From Microtetraspora glauca (GTDB lineage Bacteria; Actinomycetota; Actinomycetes; Streptosporangiales; Streptosporangiaceae), in the NCBI GenBank assembly GCA_001570385.1, contig BBYL01000012.1:1-64000 (forward strand): 64,000 nt of DNA. Direction: 5' to 3'. Under the pieces are notes generated by a model. It worked only from the letters and a program-made list of their open reading frames with translations, was not told the origin of the DNA and did not search any database. Positions within the stretch are counted from its first letter, which is position 1; each line of letters starts with the position of its first letter. Shown piece by piece: positions 45,215 to 54,847 of this stretch. Made by a program: the position numbers and the translations under genes.

Positions 45215-46876
45215 TCACAGCCGACGCCAGACGCGCCCGTCACGGGCCATCATGGCGTCGGCGGACGGCGGGCCCCAGGTGCCCGCGGGATAGCCCTCCG
45301 GACGGCCCGAGGCCGCCCAGTGCTCCTCGATGGGATCGAGGATCATCCAGGACAGCTCGACCTCCGCCTGGTGCGGGAACAGGGGCGGGTCCCCGATGAG
45401 GACGTCGAGCAGCAGCCGCTCGTACGCCTCGGGGGAGGACTCCATGAACGACTCCCCGTAGGCGAAGTCCATGCTGACGTCTCTGACCTCCATGGCCGTG
45501 CCCGGCACCTTCGAGCCGAAACGCACGGTGATCCCCTCGTCCGGCTGGACGCGGATGACCAGGGCGTTCTGCCCGAGGATCTCGGTGTCGGTCGAGCTGA
45601 ACGGCAGGTGCGGCGCCCGCTGGAAGACGACCGCCACCTCCGTGACCCGGCGGCCGAGACGCTTGCCCGCCCGCAGGTAGAAGGGGACGCCCGCCCAGCG
45701 GCGGTTGGCCACCTCCAGCCTGATGGCGGCGTACGTGTCGGTGATCGAGTCCGGCGGGATGCCGTCCTCCTCCAGGTAGCCGACGACCGGCTCGCCGCCC
45801 TGCCAGCCCGCGGTGTACTGGCCGCGGGCGGTGCCGAGCGACAGGTCCGACGGCAGCCGGACCGACCGGAGCACCTTCTCCTTCTCGCGGCGCAGCGAGT
45901 CGGCGTCGAAGGACGTCGGATCCTCCATCGCGACCAGGGCGAGGAGCTGCAGCAGGTGGTTCTGGATCACGTCCCGGGCCGCGCCGATGCCGTCGTAGTA
46001 TCCGGCCCGGCCGCCGATGCCGATGTCCTCGGCCATCGTGATCTGGACGTGGTCCACGTAGCCGCGGTTCCAGATCGGCTCGTACAGCGTGTTGGCGAAC
46101 CGCAGGGCCAGGATGTTCTGGACGGTCTCCTTGCCGAGGTAGTGGTCGATGCGGAAGACCGACTTCTCGGGGAACACGCCGCTGGTGATCGCGTTGAGCT
46201 CGCGCGCGCTCTTCAGGTCGTGGCCGAACGGCTTCTCGATGACCACCCGGCGCCAGACCCCCTCGGGCGCGTTGGCGAGGTTGGTCCGCTTGAGCTGCTC
46301 CACCACGACGGGGAAGAACTTCGGCGGCACCGAGAGGTAGAACGCGTAGTTGCCGCCGGTGCCGCGCGTCTCGTCGATCTCCTTGAGCATCATCGCGAGC
46401 ACGTCGAAGGCGCCGTCGTCGTGGAACTCGCCGGGGCAGAAGTGGATGCCCTCGGCGATCTGCCGCCATACCTCCTCGCGGAACGGCGTACGCGCGTGCT
46501 CCTTCACCGCCTCGTACGTGACCTGGGCGAAGTCCTCGTGCGCCCAGTCGCGGCGGGCGAAGCCGACCAGGGAGAAGCCCGGGGGCAGCAGGCCCCGGTT
46601 GCCCAGGTCGTAGATCGCGGGAAGCAGCTTCTTCTTCGCCAGGTCGCCGGTGACGCCGAAGAGGACGAGCACGCACGGGCCGGCCACGCGGGGCAGCCGT
46701 TTGTCGCGCGGGTCCCGCAGCGGGTTCTCCGCGCTCATGTCCTCCACCGACAGGCCGAGCGCGGCCTCCAGGTCGCGCTGCTCCGGCGTCACCTCCGGGC
46801 CGGCCCCCGCCGGGACGTCACGCGTCCCGGCGGGGGTCTCCGCCGTCTCGGTGGGGTGGTTGTCCCGCTCACCCAT
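45215..46876 (-). CDS. zwf: Glucose-6-phosphate 1-dehydrogenase
   Basis: This oxidises glucose 6-phosphate and reduces NADP. The 553-residue protein has the Rossmann loop VLFGVTGDLAKKKLLPAIYDL, substrate motif RIDHYLGKETVQN with the catalytic His region, EKPFGHDLKSA and AGKRLGRRVTEVAV. The first 60 residues are a Thr/Pro/Glu-rich extension longer than in enterobacterial Zwf. AGGAGG 5 nt before the ATG supports the start at 46876. Confidence 0.97.
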   Translation of the reverse strand: MGERDNHPTETAETPAGTRDVPAGAGPEVTPEQRDLEAALGLSVEDMSAENPLRDPRDKRLPRVAGPCVLVLFGVTGDLAKKKLLPAIYDLGNRGLLPPGFSLVGFARRDWAHEDFAQVTYEAVKEHARTPFREEVWRQIAEGIHFCPGEFHDDGAFDVLAMMLKEIDETRGTGGNYAFYLSVPPKFFPVVVEQLKRTNLANAPEGVWRRVVIEKPFGHDLKSARELNAITSGVFPEKSVFRIDHYLGKETVQNILALRFANTLYEPIWNRGYVDHVQITMAEDIGIGGRAGYYDGIGAARDVIQNHLLQLLALVAMEDPTSFDADSLRREKEKVLRSVRLPSDLSLGTARGQYTAGWQGGEPVVGYLEEDGIPPDSITDTYAAIRLEVANRRWAGVPFYLRAGKRLGRRVTEVAVVFQRAPHLPFSSTDTEILGQNALVIRVQPDEGITVRFGSKVPGTAMEVRDVSMDFAYGESFMESSPEAYERLLLDVLIGDPPLFPHQAEVELSWMILDPIEEHWAASGRPEGYPAGTWGPPSADAMMARDGRVWRRL

Positions 46877-46921
46877 CGGACCTCCTCGCCTCCCGGCTCG
46901 TCGCCAGCGGCGTGTTCATGG

Positions 46922-48547
46922 TCAGAGTTCCTCGGCCACGGACAGCAGGTGCTTGACGCCCGCCACGCGGTCGGTGAGGTGCAGGCGCACGGCGGGCCGG
47001 CCCCGCGACGCCAGCGCGCCGAAGTCGCCCAGCGCCTGGGCGAGCTGCAGCCTGCCCAGGGTGTACGGCTTGCCCGGCACCTCGACGTCCTCGGTGACCG
47101 CGCCGGTGATCTGCAGGAACACGCCCGACTGCGGACCGCCCTTGTGGAACTGGCCGGTCGAGTGGAGGAAGCGTGGTCCCCAGCCGAAGGTCACCGCGTG
47201 GTCGGTGCGGTAGTCGAGCAGCGCCCGGAGCGTCGCCGGGTCGGCGGCCGCCCACGCCTCGGTCAGCTCCTCGAACGAGGCGTCACCGACCCGGGCGGCG
47301 TCGAACGCGGCCTCCCGGTCCAGGTACGCCATGATCGCGAGGTAGCCGCGCTCCGGGATCGCCCGCAGCAGCGCGGTCAGCACGTCCGCCAGGTTCTTCG
47401 GGTCGCCGGGCACGTCGCCGTAGATCTCGACCGGGCCGTCCGTCAGGAACGGCGTGCCGGTCGGCAGCGGCCCGTCGCCCGCCTCCTGGAGGATCCGGGT
47501 GGTGTTCTCCTTGGACTCGGCCACGTTCGGCTGGTTGAACGGGTCGATCCCGAGCACCCGGCCGGCGATCGCCGTGGCGTACTCCCAGACCAGGAACTGC
47601 GCGCCCAGCGGGCCGTCGACCGACGTGCCGCCGTCCGGGCCGATGTGCACCAGGAACTGGTCGTCGGCCTCGGCCGCCTCGGCGCCGACGACGGGCAGGA
47701 TGCCCTTGCCCGACTTGCCGGTCGACTCGGCGATGAGCTGCTCGATCCAGTCGGGCAGCCCGTTGATGTCGGTCATGCTGTCACGCAGGACCAGCTTGTC
47801 GCGTCCGGCGAGGGCCTCGGCGCCGAGCAGCACGCCCAGGTCGAGACCCGGGTTGCCGTCGTTCTCCGCGAGCCGGCGGACCACCGCCGCCGCGTCGTCG
47901 AGCAACCGCCCGACATCGGCGCCCGCCAGCGCGCTGGGCACCAGCCCGAAGGCGCTGAGCGCGCTGTAGCGGCCCCCGACATTCGGGTCGGCCAGGACGA
48001 CCTGGTACCCCGAGTCGATGGCCGTCTGCTCCAGCGGGGAGCCCGGGTCGGTGACCACGACGATGCGGTCGGCCGGGTCGATCCCGGCGTCACGGAACGC
48101 CTTCTCGTAGATCCGTCGGTGGCTGTCGGTCTCGATCGTGCCGCCGCTCTTGCTGGCGACGACCACGAGCGTGCGGTCCAGCCGGTCGTTCAGCGCCCGC
48201 CGCACCTGCCCGGGGTCGGTGGTGTCGAGCACGGTCAGCGGCACGTCCTCGGTCGCGCAGATCACCTCGGGGGCCAGCGACGAGCCGCCCATCCCGGCCA
48301 GCACGATGTGATCGAGGCCCTCCGCGCGCGCCATCTCGACGAGCTTGGTGATCTCGGGCAGCAGTTCCCTGCTGGTCAGGGGGAGGTTCAGCCAGCCGAG
48401 CCGGGTGGCCGCCTCGGCCCTGGCCTCCGGCCCCCACAGGCCGGGGTCACCGGCGGCGAGCGCCGCCGGCACCCCCTCGGCGACCAGCTTCTCGCGGAGG
48501 GCGCGTACGGCCTCCGGCTCCTGGCCGAGCGTTACCTCGATGGTCAT
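46922..48547 (-). CDS. pgi: Glucose-6-phosphate isomerase
   Basis: This 541-residue SIS-domain isomerase interconverts glucose 6-phosphate and fructose 6-phosphate. Motifs include LAGMGGSSLAPEVI, VVASKSGGTIETDSH, NVGGRYSALSAFGLVP, DPFNQPNVAESKENT and FHKGGPQSGVFLQ. It is of the long actinobacterial type that in some annotations is described as a Pgi domain of a Tal-Pgi fusion; here the two are separate genes with one base between the tal stop and the pgi ATG. Its place inside the pentose phosphate operon links the two pathways. Confidence 0.95.
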   Translation of the reverse strand: MTIEVTLGQEPEAVRALREKLVAEGVPAALAAGDPGLWGPEARAEAATRLGWLNLPLTSRELLPEITKLVEMARAEGLDHIVLAGMGGSSLAPEVICATEDVPLTVLDTTDPGQVRRALNDRLDRTLVVVASKSGGTIETDSHRRIYEKAFRDAGIDPADRIVVVTDPGSPLEQTAIDSGYQVVLADPNVGGRYSALSAFGLVPSALAGADVGRLLDDAAAVVRRLAENDGNPGLDLGVLLGAEALAGRDKLVLRDSMTDINGLPDWIEQLIAESTGKSGKGILPVVGAEAAEADDQFLVHIGPDGGTSVDGPLGAQFLVWEYATAIAGRVLGIDPFNQPNVAESKENTTRILQEAGDGPLPTGTPFLTDGPVEIYGDVPGDPKNLADVLTALLRAIPERGYLAIMAYLDREAAFDAARVGDASFEELTEAWAAADPATLRALLDYRTDHAVTFGWGPRFLHSTGQFHKGGPQSGVFLQITGAVTEDVEVPGKPYTLGRLQLAQALGDFGALASRGRPAVRLHLTDRVAGVKHLLSVAEEL

Positions 48548-48548
48548 C

Positions 48549-49652
48549 TCAGGCCTTCCCGAGCTCGGCGGCCACGGTCTCCAGGAGCTCCTTCCAGGAG
48601 ACCTCGAACTTCTCCACGCCTTCGTCCTCGAGCGCCCGCACGACGTCGTCGTAGTCGACGCCGACCTCCTTGAGCGCCGCCATCGTGTTCCACGCCTGCT
48701 CGTAGAACGGCCGTACGGTGTCGCCCGAGATCTTCCCGTGGTCGGTGACCGCGTCCAGCGTCTTCTCCGGCATCGTGTTGACCGTGCCCGCGGTGACGAG
48801 CTGGTCGACGTACAGAGTGTCCGGGTAGTCGGGGTTCTTGACGCCGGTCGAGGCCCACAGCGGGCGCTGCGGCCGGGCACCCGCCGCGCGCAGTGCCTGC
48901 CAGCGCGGGCTCGCCATGACCTCCTCGAACGCGGCGAACGCGAGCCGCGCGTTCGCCACGGCGGCCCGGCCCTTCAGCGCGATCGCCTCGGGCGTGCCGA
49001 TCCCGTCCAGGCGGGCGTCGATCTCGGTGTCGACGCGGCTGACGAAGAACGACGCCACCGACTCGATGGTGGCGAGGTTGACGCCGTTCGCCCTGGCCTT
49101 CTCCAGGCCCTCAAGCCAGGCGTCCATGACCGCGCGGTACCGCTCGAGGGAGAAGATCAGCGTGACGTTGACGCTGATGCCCTCCGCGACGCACTGGGTG
49201 ATCGCGGGCAGGCCCTCGACGGTCGCGGGGATCTTGATGAACAGGTTGGGCCGGTCGACCAGCCACCACAGCGCGCGCGCCTCGGCGATGGTCTTCTCCG
49301 TCTCCCTGGCCAGCCGCGGGTCGACCTCGATGGAGACCCGGCCGTCCACGCCGCCCGTGGCGTTGAAGACCGGCCGCAGCACGTCGGCGGCCCAGCGGAT
49401 GTCGAAGGTCGTGATCGCCCGGACCGCCTCCTCGACCGTGACGCCACGCACCTTGAGGTCGTGCAGCTGCGCGGCGTACGCGTCACCCTTGCTCAGGGCG
49501 CCCGCGAAGATCGTGGGGTTGGACGTGACGCCCACGACCTGCTTGTCGCGGATCAGGGCGGCCAGATTGCCGGTGCGCAGCCGGTCACGGCTGATGTCGT
49601 CCAGCCAGATCGACACACCGGCTGCGGTGAGGCGCTTCAGGTTCTCGCTCAT
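48549..49652 (-). CDS. tal: Transaldolase
   Basis: This 367-residue TIM-barrel enzyme of the non-oxidative pentose phosphate pathway is of the long actinobacterial (TalB-like type 2) form. The N terminus [32 protein letters not shown], and the Schiff-base lysine in [13 protein letters not shown] are visible, then [17 protein letters not shown] and [15 protein letters not shown]. The ATG at 49652 follows tkt after 7 nt, and pgi begins directly after its stop. Confidence 0.97.
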   Translation of the reverse strand: MSENLKRLTAAGVSIWLDDISRDRLRTGNLAALIRDKQVVGVTSNPTIFAGALSKGDAYAAQLHDLKVRGVTVEEAVRAITTFDIRWAADVLRPVFNATGGVDGRVSIEVDPRLARETEKTIAEARALWWLVDRPNLFIKIPATVEGLPAITQCVAEGISVNVTLIFSLERYRAVMDAWLEGLEKARANGVNLATIESVASFFVSRVDTEIDARLDGIGTPEAIALKGRAAVANARLAFAAFEEVMASPRWQALRAAGARPQRPLWASTGVKNPDYPDTLYVDQLVTAGTVNTMPEKTLDAVTDHGKISGDTVRPFYEQAWNTMAALKEVGVDYDDVVRALEDEGVEKFEVSWKELLETVAAELGKA

Positions 49653-49659
49653 GATCTCC

Positions 49660-51762
49660 TCAGTTTCCGGTCGTCTCGCCCTTGTCGGCCCCCGTCTTGG
49701 CGAGGCTCGCCCTGGCGGCGGCCACCACCCGGTCCGCGGTCAGGCCGAACTGCTCGAAGATGGTCCTGTACGGCGCGGAGGCGCCGAAGTGCTCAAGGCT
49801 CAGCACTTCCCCTTCATCACCGACGAACTCGCGCCAGCCGAGGGAGATTCCCGCCTCGACGGCGACCCGGGCACGGACCGCCGGGGGCAGCACGGACTGC
49901 TGGTAGGCGGCGTCCTGGGCGCGGAACCACTCCACGCACGGCATCGACACGACCCGGGTCGGGACGCCCTGCTCCTCAAGGATCCTGCGGGCGCCGACGG
50001 CCAGTTCGACCTCGCTGCCCGTACCGATGATCACGACGGAGGGCTGGCCGGTGGAGGCCTCCTCCAGGATGTAGCCGCCGCGCGCGACGCGGGCGGCGTC
50101 GCCCGTGCCCTCGTACACCGGCAGGTTCTGCCGGGTCAGCGCGAGAGCCGCGGGACGGTCGTTGTGCTCCAGGATCGCCTTCCAGGCCGCCGCCGTCTCG
50201 TTCGCGTCGGCCGGCCGTACGACGTCGAGGCCCGGGATGGCGCGCAGCGACCACAGGTGCTCGATCGGCTGGTGGGTGGGGCCGTCCTCGCCGAGGCCGA
50301 TGGAGTCGTGCGTCCACACGTACGTCACCGGCAGCTTCATCAGCGCGGCGAGCCGTACGGCCGGGCGCATGTAGTCGCTGAAGACCAGGAACGTGCCGCC
50401 GTACGGGCGGGTGCCGTTGTGCAGGGCGATGCCGTTGAGGATGGCGCCCATGCCGTGCTCGCGGATGCCGAAGTGCAGCGTGCGGCCGTAGCGGTTGCCC
50501 GGGAACTCGCGGGTCTGGTACTCGTCCGGGATGAAGGACGGCTCGCCCTTCATGGTGGTGTTGTTGGACTCGGCGAGGTCGGCGGAACCGCCCCACAGCT
50601 CGGGCAGCACCGGCGCGAGGGCGCTCAGCACCTCACCGGACGCCTTGCGGGTCGCGATCGACGCGCCGGTCTCGAACGTGGGCAGCGCGTTGTACCAGCC
50701 GTTCGGCAGCCGGCGGGCCGAGATCCGGTCGAACAGCTCGGCGCGCTCGGGGTTGTCCACCCGCCAGGTGTGGTAGGTCTTGTCCCACTCGGCGCGGGCC
50801 TCGCGGCCGCGCTTCACGACCTCCCTGGAGTGGTTCAGGACGTCGGCCGGTACCTGGAAGGTCTGCTCCGGGTCCAGGCCGAGCACCCGCTTGGTGGCGG
50901 CCACCTCGTCCTCGCCCAGGGCCGCGCCGTGGATCTTCCCGGTGTTCTGCTTGCCCGGCGACGGCCAGCCGATGATCGTGCGCAGCTTGATGAACGTCGG
51001 CCGCTCGGTGTCCGCGCGCGCCTCCTCCAGCGCGTCGTACAGCGCCTGGACGTCCTCCTTGTACTCGCCGGTGGCGGTCCAGTCGACCTCGAGGACCTGC
51101 CAGCCGTACGCCTCGTAGCGCTTGGAGATGTCCTCGGAGAGGGCGATCTGCGTGTCGTCCTCGATGGAGATGTGGTTGGAGTCGAAGACGACGACGAGGT
51201 TGCCCAGCTTCTGGTGGCCGGCGAGCGCGCTGACCTCGTGGCTGATGCCCTCCTCGATGTCGCCCTCGGAGGCGAAGCACCAGATCATGTGGTCGAACGG
51301 GGACGTGCCGGGGGCGGCCTCGGGGTCGAACAGGCCGCGCTCGCGCCGGGCGGCCATGGCCATGCCGACGGCGTTGCCCAGGCCCTGGCCCAGCGGGCCG
51401 GTGGTCGTCTCCACACCCACGGTGTGGCCGTACTCCGGGTGGCCGGGGGTGAGGCTGCCCCACTGGCGGAGCGCCTTCAGGTCCTCCAGCCGCAGGCCGT
51501 AGCCCGACAGGTACAGCTGGATGTAGAGCGTCAGGCTGCTGTGACCGCAGGAGAGGACGAACCGGTCCCGGCCCACCCACTTCGCGTCGGACGGGTCGTG
51601 CCGCATGACTCGCTGGAAGAGGAGGTAGGCCGCGGGGGCCAGACTCATCGCCGTTCCGGGGTGACCCGAGCCCGCCTTCTCGACCGCGTCCATCGCCAGT
51701 GCTCGCACCACGTCGACTGCTCGCCGGTCGAGGTCGGTCCACTCAAGGCTTGCGCTGCTCAA
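49660..51762 (-). CDS. tkt: Transketolase
   Basis: This thiamine-diphosphate enzyme has 700 residues. Motifs are [50 protein letters not shown], the GDG-type cofactor region [19 protein letters not shown] with [12 protein letters not shown], then the pyrimidine domain [19 protein letters not shown] and [23 protein letters not shown]. The TTG at 51762 is chosen because AGAGGGG lies about 9 nt upstream and the product then begins [15 protein letters not shown] as usual. It is the first gene of the operon. Confidence 0.96.
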   Translation of the reverse strand: MSSASLEWTDLDRRAVDVVRALAMDAVEKAGSGHPGTAMSLAPAAYLLFQRVMRHDPSDAKWVGRDRFVLSCGHSSLTLYIQLYLSGYGLRLEDLKALRQWGSLTPGHPEYGHTVGVETTTGPLGQGLGNAVGMAMAARRERGLFDPEAAPGTSPFDHMIWCFASEGDIEEGISHEVSALAGHQKLGNLVVVFDSNHISIEDDTQIALSEDISKRYEAYGWQVLEVDWTATGEYKEDVQALYDALEEARADTERPTFIKLRTIIGWPSPGKQNTGKIHGAALGEDEVAATKRVLGLDPEQTFQVPADVLNHSREVVKRGREARAEWDKTYHTWRVDNPERAELFDRISARRLPNGWYNALPTFETGASIATRKASGEVLSALAPVLPELWGGSADLAESNNTTMKGEPSFIPDEYQTREFPGNRYGRTLHFGIREHGMGAILNGIALHNGTRPYGGTFLVFSDYMRPAVRLAALMKLPVTYVWTHDSIGLGEDGPTHQPIEHLWSLRAIPGLDVVRPADANETAAAWKAILEHNDRPAALALTRQNLPVYEGTGDAARVARGGYILEEASTGQPSVVIIGTGSEVELAVGARRILEEQGVPTRVVSMPCVEWFRAQDAAYQQSVLPPAVRARVAVEAGISLGWREFVGDEGEVLSLEHFGASAPYRTIFEQFGLTADRVVAAARASLAKTGADKGETTGN

Positions 51763-51838
51763 CTGCTCGATCCCCTCTAGTTCATTGCGCCGGTTTTGGC
51801 ATTTCCCGCCCACACCGGACCCTAACGGGTCGGGGGTC

Positions 51839-51852
51839 CTACCGTTCGGTAG
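51839..51852. promoter_or_regulatory. Palindrome in the tkt-ctaB divergent promoter region
   Basis: CTACCGTTCGGTAG has exact six-base arms around TT. On the minus strand it lies 14 nt upstream of TAGGGT, a possible -10 of tkt. The form TACCG-N2-CGGTA is typical of small TetR-type operators. It lies 77 nt before the tkt start and about 200 nt before ctaB. Confidence 0.5.
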
Positions 51853-52050
51853 ACCACCACCGCACCGGCCGCCCGGCGCCCTGAGCGGCGGCGTTCTCAT
51901 GGGTGTCCGGACGCGTCGCTTCCGGCCCCAGTTCAGGGACCACCGGTTCTCCCGACTACAGTGAGTCCACAAGTGCCTGGCTGCTGCCCGGAGATCCGCT
52001 CAATTCAGAGGTTACGCGTTGACCCCGCACGTGCTGGAAGCGCCTTGACG

Positions 52051-52995
52051 GTGCTGACGAAGATGGAATCGGTGCCCCCGCTCGGAACGGCGGTGGCGGC
52101 CGCGCCGCGCTCCCTGGGCGCGCTTGTCCGCGCGTACGTCGCGCTCACCAAGCCGCGGATCATCGAGCTGCTGCTGATCACGACCCTTCCCGTCATGTTC
52201 CTCGCCGCGCGCGGCCTGCCGCCGCTGTGGACGGCCATCGCGACGATGGTCTTCGGTACCCTGTCCGCGGGTAGCGCCAACGTGCTGAACTGCTACATCG
52301 ACCGGGACATCGACAAGACCATGCGGCGCACCCGCCGCCGTCCGCTGGCCAAGTCCGAGGTCTCCCCGAGGGGTGCGCTGGTCTTCGGCGTGGCCCTGGG
52401 CGTGGCCTCCACGGTGGGTCTCGGCCTCACGGTGAACTGGCTCGCCGCCGCGCTGTCGCTGGGCGCGATCCTGTTCTACGTCCTCGTCTACTCGATGGTG
52501 CTCAAGCGGCGCACCGTGCAGAACATCGTCTGGGGCGGCATCGCGGGCTGCATGCCCGTGCTGATCGGCTGGGCCGGCATCACCGGCAGCCTCTCCTGGG
52601 CTCCCGTCGTCCTGTTCGGTGTGGTGTTCTTCTGGACCCCGCCGCACACGTGGACGCTGGCCATGCGCTACCGCGAGGACTACGCCTCGGTCGACGTGCC
52701 CATGCTGCCCGTCGTCGCGACCGAGCGCCGGGTGGTCCGCGAGGTGATCGCCTACACCTGGGCCACCGTGCTCTGCTCGATGCTGCTGTGGCCCGTCGCC
52801 GGGACCTCGCTGCTCTACCCGATCGTCGCCGCCGTCCTCGGCGCGGCCTGCCTGTGGGAGGTCTACCGCCTGCTCGGCCGGCTCAACGCGGGCAAGACCG
52901 GCGTGGACCTGCGCCCGATGCGCTTCTTCCACTGGTCGAACATCTATCTCGCGCTGCTGTTCCTCGCCGTCGCGGTCGACTCGCTGCTGATCTGA
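52051..52995 (+). CDS. ctaB: Protoheme IX farnesyltransferase (heme O synthase)
   Basis: This UbiA-family prenyltransferase of about 314 residues has nine helices. [22 protein letters not shown] is a strong CtaB signature. The two Asp-rich motifs are [19 protein letters not shown] and [15 protein letters not shown]. It makes heme O for cytochrome c oxidase; ctaA at the end of the window makes heme A. The start is uncertain: GTG 52051 (used), ATG 52063 or TTG 52045. It is divergent from tkt, as in many actinobacteria. Confidence 0.95.
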   Translation: MLTKMESVPPLGTAVAAAPRSLGALVRAYVALTKPRIIELLLITTLPVMFLAARGLPPLWTAIATMVFGTLSAGSANVLNCYIDRDIDKTMRRTRRRPLAKSEVSPRGALVFGVALGVASTVGLGLTVNWLAAALSLGAILFYVLVYSMVLKRRTVQNIVWGGIAGCMPVLIGWAGITGSLSWAPVVLFGVVFFWTPPHTWTLAMRYREDYASVDVPMLPVVATERRVVREVIAYTWATVLCSMLLWPVAGTSLLYPIVAAVLGAACLWEVYRLLGRLNAGKTGVDLRPMRFFHWSNIYLALLFLAVAVDSLLI

Positions 52996-53000
52996 GCCGC

Positions 53001-53020
53001 GCCCGGGCGCGCGCCCGGGC
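53001..53020. terminator. Perfect 20-nt palindrome between convergent genes
   Basis: GCCCGGGCGCGCGCCCGGGC is fully self-complementary and starts 6 nt after the ctaB stop. It can form a very stable stem in either transcript, so it is probably a terminator for ctaB and the minus-strand gene at 53085. It lacks a T-run. Confidence 0.6.
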
Positions 53021-53021
53021 C

Positions 53022-53090
53022 GTTCCTCTACGAGATCCTCTCCACGCGGTTCCTCTACGCGCAGGCTCTCTACGCACGGTTTCCCTACGC
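53022..53090. repeat. Degenerate short repeats at the 3' end of the DMFase-like gene
   Basis: The pattern G(G/C)TT(C)C(T)CTACG recurs at about 53022, 53048, 53064 and 53078, with spacings of 26, 16 and 14 nt. The last copy overlaps the stop of the minus-strand gene (codons for FYA-stop). It looks like slippage around the gene end; no function is apparent. Confidence 0.4.
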
Positions 53091-54653
53091 GTAGAACGCG
53101 TGGACGTTGTCACGCGGGGCCGCACGGTGCTCCCCGGCCGGCCCCCTGGCGAAGGCGCGCAGCAGGTTGGCCGTCGTCTTCGTCACGAACTTGCGGGTCC
53201 TCGCGTTCATGTCGTGCGCGCGCGGGCCTGCGGGGCGGCCCGCCATGAGCGCCTCCACCCACCGCATCGTCCCCGTCGCGAAGACCCCCGCGCCGCTGGG
53301 CGTGGTGTAGTACGCCGAGTCGGCGAAGCTGGGCCGGTTCCCGCACATCAGCGGGGAATGGGCGAGGATCTCGATCGGCCGGGGCGTCGGCACGCTGGGC
53401 GTCACCCTGTCGTACTCGACGCCGACCAGGTGCGGGAACGCGTCGCCGCGCCGTACCCCGGTCCCCTCGAACAGCCAGTGGTGCGGGTTCGTGACGACGT
53501 ACGGCGCGTCGGCCGGGTATCCGTCGTAGTAGACCCCCGTGAGTGAGGACTCCGGGTCGGGCGCGGGAGAGGACCGGAAGTCCGCCGTCACCTCCGCGGG
53601 GCGCCGGCCGTACATGGGGTCGCTGGCGTACTGGTCCTTGTAGCAGATGACCAGGCGGCCCTCGTTCGCCACGCGGATCCGGCGGTAGCAGGTGTTGGCC
53701 CCGAGGAAGGCGATGTTGGATCCGGCGTCCCTGGCCCGGGTGACCTGCCTGCGCGCCTGCGGCGTCCAGTACTCGTCGTGGCCGAGGAAGACGATGGAGG
53801 CCGCGCCCCGCATCGCCTCGGGGGTCAGGTCCAGGTTCGTCGTGTACGCCAGAGGGATGCCGAGACGCTCGGCGAGCACGACCATCGCGCGCTCGTGGAC
53901 GAGGAACTTCTCCGCGCCGTTCTTGTCGTAGGGGCGGTCGAAGCTGACCGCGAGGGAGCGGGCGCCGTAGCTGCCGTCCCGCCCGTAGTAGAGGCTGTAG
54001 CCGCCCCACTGGTTGTACGCCTGCCAGGTGGCGGCGGCGTGCACCAGCAGCGTCCTGCCCGTGGCGTCCGCGGACCGCACGACCAGCGGCACGTACCGCT
54101 GGTGCCCCTTCGCGGAGTCGAGTCGCAGCAGGTAGGCGCCCTCCGGCCAGCCCGCCGTCGGGACGGTGAGGGACCGCCTCCAGTTCGCGTGCACGGTACG
54201 GGTGGCCCCGTCGAGGTCGCCCCGGCCCTGCCTGCGGCCCGGCAGCCACTCCGACCGCCACACCCGGCGCGCCTCCGCTCCGCCGTACCAGCCCATGCGG
54301 TAGGCGGTGACACGGAAGCGGTCGGCGGTGGTCGAGACGCGCAGCTCCACCGGATGTCCCGGAAGCACGCTCGCCTGGTCGCAGTATCCCTCGATCGCCT
54401 CGGCCGGGCCGTACGAGCGGGCCCGCCAGCCGGGGTCGCCGGGCCTGAGCCGTTCGAAGCGTACGGACGCCGCGGTGGCCGACGGGCTAGCGGCCGGGAG
54501 CGGCGGCGCGGACGCCGAGGAGGTCCCCGGGCCCGGTTCGGCCGTGACCGGTTCCGCCGCCGTGTTCGCGCAGGCGGAGGCGCCGGCGGTGGCGGCGGCC
54601 ACCACACCGAGGAAGCTTCGGCGGCTCAGCCGGCCGTCGTCGGTCTCGTTCAT
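53085..54653 (-). CDS. Tat-exported protein with DMFase-like domain
   Basis: The 522-residue protein has a twin-arginine signal (LSRRSFLGVVAAATAGASAC) with a Cys that could be a lipoprotein site, then a Ser/Ala/Pro linker. The body resembles the large-subunit domain of N,N-dimethylformamidase: RMGWYGGAEARRVW, LLVHAAATWQAYNQWGGYSLY, IVFLGHDEYWTPQARR, LGANTCYRRIRV and SPLMCGNRPSFADS. That family contains amidases, but many secreted members have no known activity. It is convergent with ctaB. Confidence 0.8.
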   Translation of the reverse strand: MNETDDGRLSRRSFLGVVAAATAGASACANTAAEPVTAEPGPGTSSASAPPLPAASPSATAASVRFERLRPGDPGWRARSYGPAEAIEGYCDQASVLPGHPVELRVSTTADRFRVTAYRMGWYGGAEARRVWRSEWLPGRRQGRGDLDGATRTVHANWRRSLTVPTAGWPEGAYLLRLDSAKGHQRYVPLVVRSADATGRTLLVHAAATWQAYNQWGGYSLYYGRDGSYGARSLAVSFDRPYDKNGAEKFLVHERAMVVLAERLGIPLAYTTNLDLTPEAMRGAASIVFLGHDEYWTPQARRQVTRARDAGSNIAFLGANTCYRRIRVANEGRLVICYKDQYASDPMYGRRPAEVTADFRSSPAPDPESSLTGVYYDGYPADAPYVVTNPHHWLFEGTGVRRGDAFPHLVGVEYDRVTPSVPTPRPIEILAHSPLMCGNRPSFADSAYYTTPSGAGVFATGTMRWVEALMAGRPAGPRAHDMNARTRKFVTKTTANLLRAFARGPAGEHRAAPRDNVHAFYA

Positions 54654-54847
54654 CCGCTCCGCCCCCCTGTGACGAACGACCCATGGGAAGATCAGTTCGG
54701 CAGCACCGTACTGCGGCCCGGGGAAGGGCCGGTCCAGCTGACGGTCAGACGGGTGTCCGCATTCGGGAAAGGCGGGGAGTGCGCGCGGCCTTGAGGATCT
54801 TCGGGGGCGGGGCGGACAGCGGGTCTCCGGTCGGTTACATTCGCGGA

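Noticed and set aside
44996..48673. Very long open frame antisense to opcA, zwf and pgi
   Set aside because: High GC removes stop codons on the opposite strand. The encoded sequence has no domain and the minus-strand genes have clear motifs.
48838..51780. Long open frame antisense to tal and tkt
   Set aside because: It is a shadow of the real enzymes, with repetitive Arg/Gly/Val-rich composition and no recognisable fold.
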